Origin: Ignavibacteriota bacterium
Lineage (GTDB): Bacteria > Bacteroidota > Ignavibacteria > Palsa-1295
Reading direction: 5' to 3'
Assembly: GCA_025357895.1 (NCBI GenBank)
Contig: JANYLL010000413.1
Span: 1-8,580 of the forward strand
DNA: 8,580 nt
In this document: one piece after another, positions 7,105 to 8,580 of the stretch
How the letters are laid out: the number at the start of each line of letters is the position of its first letter
How positions within the stretch are numbered: the first letter of the stretch is position 1
Notes under the pieces: generated by a model
Seen by the model: only the letters and a program-made list of their open reading frames with translations
The model's database searches: none
Told to the model about the DNA's origin: nothing
Made by a program: the position numbers and the translations under genes

Positions 7105-7177
7105 TTGGTAGGCGCAGGCTTCAGCCTGCGAGTGCTTCGAATGGTGAGACAAGCAGGCTAAAGCCTGCGCTTACCAA
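7105..7177. repeat. REPIN-like double palindrome between yggS and divIVA
   Basis: Two 25-base arms, 7105-7129 and 7153-7177, are inverted copies with 2 mismatches, separated by 23 bases. Each arm is also a palindrome on its own: GCAGGCT-TC-AGCCTGC (7114-7129) and GCAGGCT-AA-AGCCTGC (7153-7168). The left arm carries GTAG (7108-7111) shortly before its palindrome, as in REP elements mobilised by REP-associated tyrosine transposases (RAYTs). Further out, TGAAAC (7098-7103) and GTTTCA (7181-7186) are also complementary, so the dyad may extend over the yggS stop codon. The nested structure is seen directly. That it is a dispersed family in this genome is inferred. As RNA it would fold into a long stem or two short ones, and it could end the yggS transcript. 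Confidence 0.85.
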
Positions 7178-7218
7178 CCAGTTTCATCATAATAATTAAA
7201 AACTAACGACTACATATA

Positions 7219-7680
7219 ATGCTTTCAGCACTCGATATTAAGAAAAAGGAATTCGAACAGAAGATGCGCGGCTACGATGTTGACGAAGTCCGCAAATTTT
7301 TGGATGAAGTTGCAAAAGAATTCGAACTGCTTATCCGCGATGAAATATCGCTTGAAGATGAGCTAGAGGAAACGAAGAAAAAGCTCGAGCATTATCAAAG
7401 CTTAGAAAGCATGCTTGAAAAAACTCTTCTCGCTGCACAGCAAACGGCTGTCAAAATGGAAGATCAGGCAAAGAAAGAATCCGAATTGATTTTAGGCGAA
7501 GCAAGACTTGAACGTGATAAAATGCTCAGAGATATTCCTATGGAGATCGAGCGGGCAAGAGGCGAGACGATCAAATTAAAAGCAGAGTATGAAGCAACAC
7601 TTGCCAGAATGAAATCTATAATGGAGGGCTTCAAACGATTCATGGAAATCATTGAGGCGGGGACCAGTAACAATACCTGA
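7219..7680 (+). CDS. DivIVA-domain coiled-coil protein
   Basis: This is a 153-residue cytoplasmic protein. The N-terminal DivIVA domain (1-40) reads LSALDIKKKEFEQKMRGYDV followed by DEVRKFLDEVAKEFE, matching the conserved 'TPxDIxxKxFxxxxRGYDxxEVxxFLxxV' pattern. By alignment to B. subtilis DivIVA, the membrane-binding Phe17-Arg18 pair corresponds to Met16-Arg17 here, so the basic residue is kept and the inserted aromatic is replaced. Residues about 41-140 are almost entirely charged heptad-type helix, a long coiled coil. DivIVA proteins bind curved membrane and recruit division, chromosome-anchoring or polar-growth partners. In a Gram-negative FCB organism the partner is unknown. ATG 7219 is preceded by A/T-rich spacer without a Shine-Dalgarno sequence. 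The pairing with yggS on the same strand fits a division-related neighbourhood. The family call is firm and the cellular role is not. Confidence 0.93.
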   Translation: MLSALDIKKKEFEQKMRGYDVDEVRKFLDEVAKEFELLIRDEISLEDELEETKKKLEHYQSLESMLEKTLLAAQQTAVKMEDQAKKESELILGEARLERDKMLRDIPMEIERARGETIKLKAEYEATLARMKSIMEGFKRFMEIIEAGTSNNT

Positions 7681-7690
7681 TTTAAAGTTC

Positions 7691-7722
7691 TTGGTGTTGC
7701 CTTCAATTATGTTGTATTTTTG
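7691..7722 (+). promoter_or_regulatory. Bacteroidota-type promoter for the cytochrome gene
   Basis: A TTGG box (7691-7694) and TATTTTTG (7715-7722) are separated by 20 bases, fitting the Bacteroidota pattern TTTG/TTG-N19-21-TAnnTTTG. Initiation would fall around 7728-7732, leaving a leader of about 35 bases before ATG 7765. It starts 10 bases after the divIVA stop, which suggests the cytochrome gene is its own unit. Confidence 0.65.
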
Positions 7723-7764
7723 TATCGCTGTTTAGTGCATTTTCACCTTTTTATTATTTTATCT

Positions 7765-8380
7765 ATGAAATACTCTACACTCTTATGTATTGCTATGGTT
7801 GCCGGTGCATCGGTATTTGGCGGTTGTAAACCCAAAACTGAAGGTGCTGCTGCAAGCACAGATAGTTCGAAAATGAAAGCTCAATCACCCGCCGAACGCG
7901 GGAGATATCTTGTGACGATAGCCAGTTGTAATGACTGCCATACCCCATTGAAGATGGGGCCGAAAGGTCCTGAGCCGGATATGTCGCGTATGCTTTTCCG
8001 GGCATCCTGAAGATCTAAAGATGCCGCCTCCGCCAAAGATGGATATGCCTTGGATGGCAGCAGGTTCAGCCACACTTACTGCATGGTCAACGCCAATGGG
8101 TCTTGCATATTCTAAAAATCTTACTCCTGATTCTGCAACCGGACTTGGTAAATGGGATGAGACGACGTTCATGCTTGCCATCCGTAACGGAAAACATATC
8201 GGTACCGGTCGGCCGCTTCTGCCGCCGATGCCTTGGCAGTATATAGGGCAAATGACAGATGAAGATCTGAAAGCTGTGTATGCATTTCTCCGCACAATTC
8301 CTGCCATACATAATCAAGTACCAGAGGCTGTCCCTGCGTCTCCGCCGGGTGCGCCAACGGGCGATATGAAGAAGAAATAA
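7765..8380 (+). pseudogene. c-type cytochrome lipoprotein, frame broken by one extra T
   Basis: The first frame, from ATG 7765, gives a lipoprotein-type signal peptide (MKYSTLLCIAMVAGASVFGG then Cys21; lipobox FGGC, with Phe at the usual Leu position). A linker follows, then a haem c site CNDCH at residues 55-59 within RGRYLVTIASCNDCHTPLKM. The frame meets TGA at 8008-8010. The rest of the protein continues in the next frame to TAA at 8378-8380, with GLAYSKNLTPDSATGLGKW, the Met-containing LPPMPW (probable axial-ligand region) and MTDEDLKAVYAFLRTIPAI. Removing one T from TTTT at 7994-7997 joins them as MLSGHPEDLKMPPPP, exactly as expected for this family, giving 204 residues. It is a predicted periplasm-facing monohaem electron carrier related to cytochromes of dehydrogenase/electron-transfer chains. 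The partner is unknown. The lesion may be a sequencing error or a recent mutation; all other features are intact. Confidence 0.88.
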
Positions 8381-8398
8381 ACCGGCTTTATCCTAAAT

Positions 8399-8428
8399 CA
8401 TAAGGGCGACCGGTTGGTCGTCCTTATG
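8399..8428. terminator. Strong hairpin between convergent genes
   Basis: CATAAGGGCGACC (8399-8411) pairs with GGTCGTCCTTATG (8416-8428) over 13 bp with one G-U wobble and a GGTT loop. It lies 18 bases after the cytochrome stop and about 37 bases beyond the stop of the convergent - strand gene, so it can serve both as a terminator. No U-tract follows on either strand. The GGCGACC...GGTCG core also resembles dispersed intergenic palindromes in other genomes, so it may be one of a repeat family. Confidence 0.65.
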
Positions 8429-8465
8429 GACAGGCAGCTTAAGAGTCCGCCACTTTGAAGGATCT

Positions 8466-8580
8466 CTAATCCCACTTTATTTTCTCATCTTCAGCAAGGG
8501 TTTCTGCATACGTGCTTCCGGTGATTTTGGATTTCAGCCAAGCGGGCACATTAATGTAGGTGATGGCTGCCTTTTCATTC
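8466..8580 (-). CDS. 3' end of a convergent gene, unknown function (partial)
   Basis: Read on the - strand, an open frame enters from the right edge and encodes 37 residues (beginning NEKAAITYINVPAWLKSK, ending AEDEKIKWD) before TAG at 8466-8468. Codon choice resembles the neighbouring genes, the residue mix is protein-like (amphipathic, Lys/Glu-rich end), and the + strand over the same region is broken by stops. The hairpin at 8399-8428 sits just past its stop, as expected for a gene end. I do not recognise the family, and the fragment is too short to assign one. Confidence 0.55.
   Translation of the reverse strand, partial: NEKAAITYINVPAWLKSKITGSTYAETLAEDEKIKWD

Noticed and set aside
7105..7177. 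CRISPR-like repeats
   Set aside because: There are only two copies, they are inverted to each other, and each is internally palindromic, which fits a REPIN-type element.
7720..7764. Upstream TTG start for the cytochrome frame
   Set aside because: The TTG lies inside the TATTTTTG promoter element, and using it would add 15 residues before a complete lipoprotein signal peptide that starts at ATG 7765.
7885..8307. 140-codon open frame on the - strand over the cytochrome gene
   Set aside because: The + strand carries CNDCH, LPPMPW and other clear cytochrome features across the same bases. The antisense translation has no recognisable pattern.
8021..8380. Separate gene starting at ATG 8021
   Set aside because: This is the C-terminal half of the cytochrome. 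It has no signal peptide, haem site or start context, and it joins the upstream frame exactly when one T is removed.

Overview
The window is chromosomal, at moderate GC, and probably comes from a Gram-negative member of the Fibrobacterota-Chlorobiota-Bacteroidota (FCB) group. The closest fit is an Ignavibacteria/Kapabacteria-like lineage, but this placement is inferred. It rests on a C-terminal type IX-like sorting domain, a GWxTD-domain protein, an ATP synthase cluster not followed by atpD/atpC, starts that mostly lack Shine-Dalgarno sequences, and two Bacteroidota-type TATTTTTG promoter elements.

Positions 1-5141 hold the ATP synthase cluster, all on the + strand: the end of atpF (b), atpH (delta), atpA (alpha) and atpG (gamma). 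Two genes for exported proteins interrupt it. One is a secreted 'YYxP...GxxW'-type protein that overlaps the end of atpH by one base. The other, between atpA and atpG, appears to join a beta-strand-rich N-terminal half to a GWxTD-like C-terminal domain. A perfect 12-bp hairpin follows atpA and a weaker one follows atpG.

Positions 5214-6338 encode a secreted, beta-rich protein with a C-terminal type A-like sorting domain, probably cell-surface or extracellular.

Positions 6402-7680 hold a yggS-family PLP homeostasis gene and a divIVA-domain gene. This neighbourhood is known from Gram-positive division clusters (ylmE ... divIVA). A 73-bp REPIN-like double palindrome separates the two genes.

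Positions 7691-8380 hold a good promoter and a c-type cytochrome lipoprotein gene whose frame is broken by one extra T in a TTTT run. Removing that T restores a normal family sequence. A strong hairpin at 8399-8428 separates it from the 3' end of a convergent - strand gene of unknown function.

Most of the window is housekeeping. The less ordinary points are the exported-protein genes embedded in the ATP synthase cluster, the beta-domain/GWxTD fusion, the yggS-divIVA pair with its REPIN-like spacer, and the single-base frameshift. I see no defence system, CRISPR array, tRNA, rRNA or transposase gene, and no gene-free stretch longer than 300 bases.
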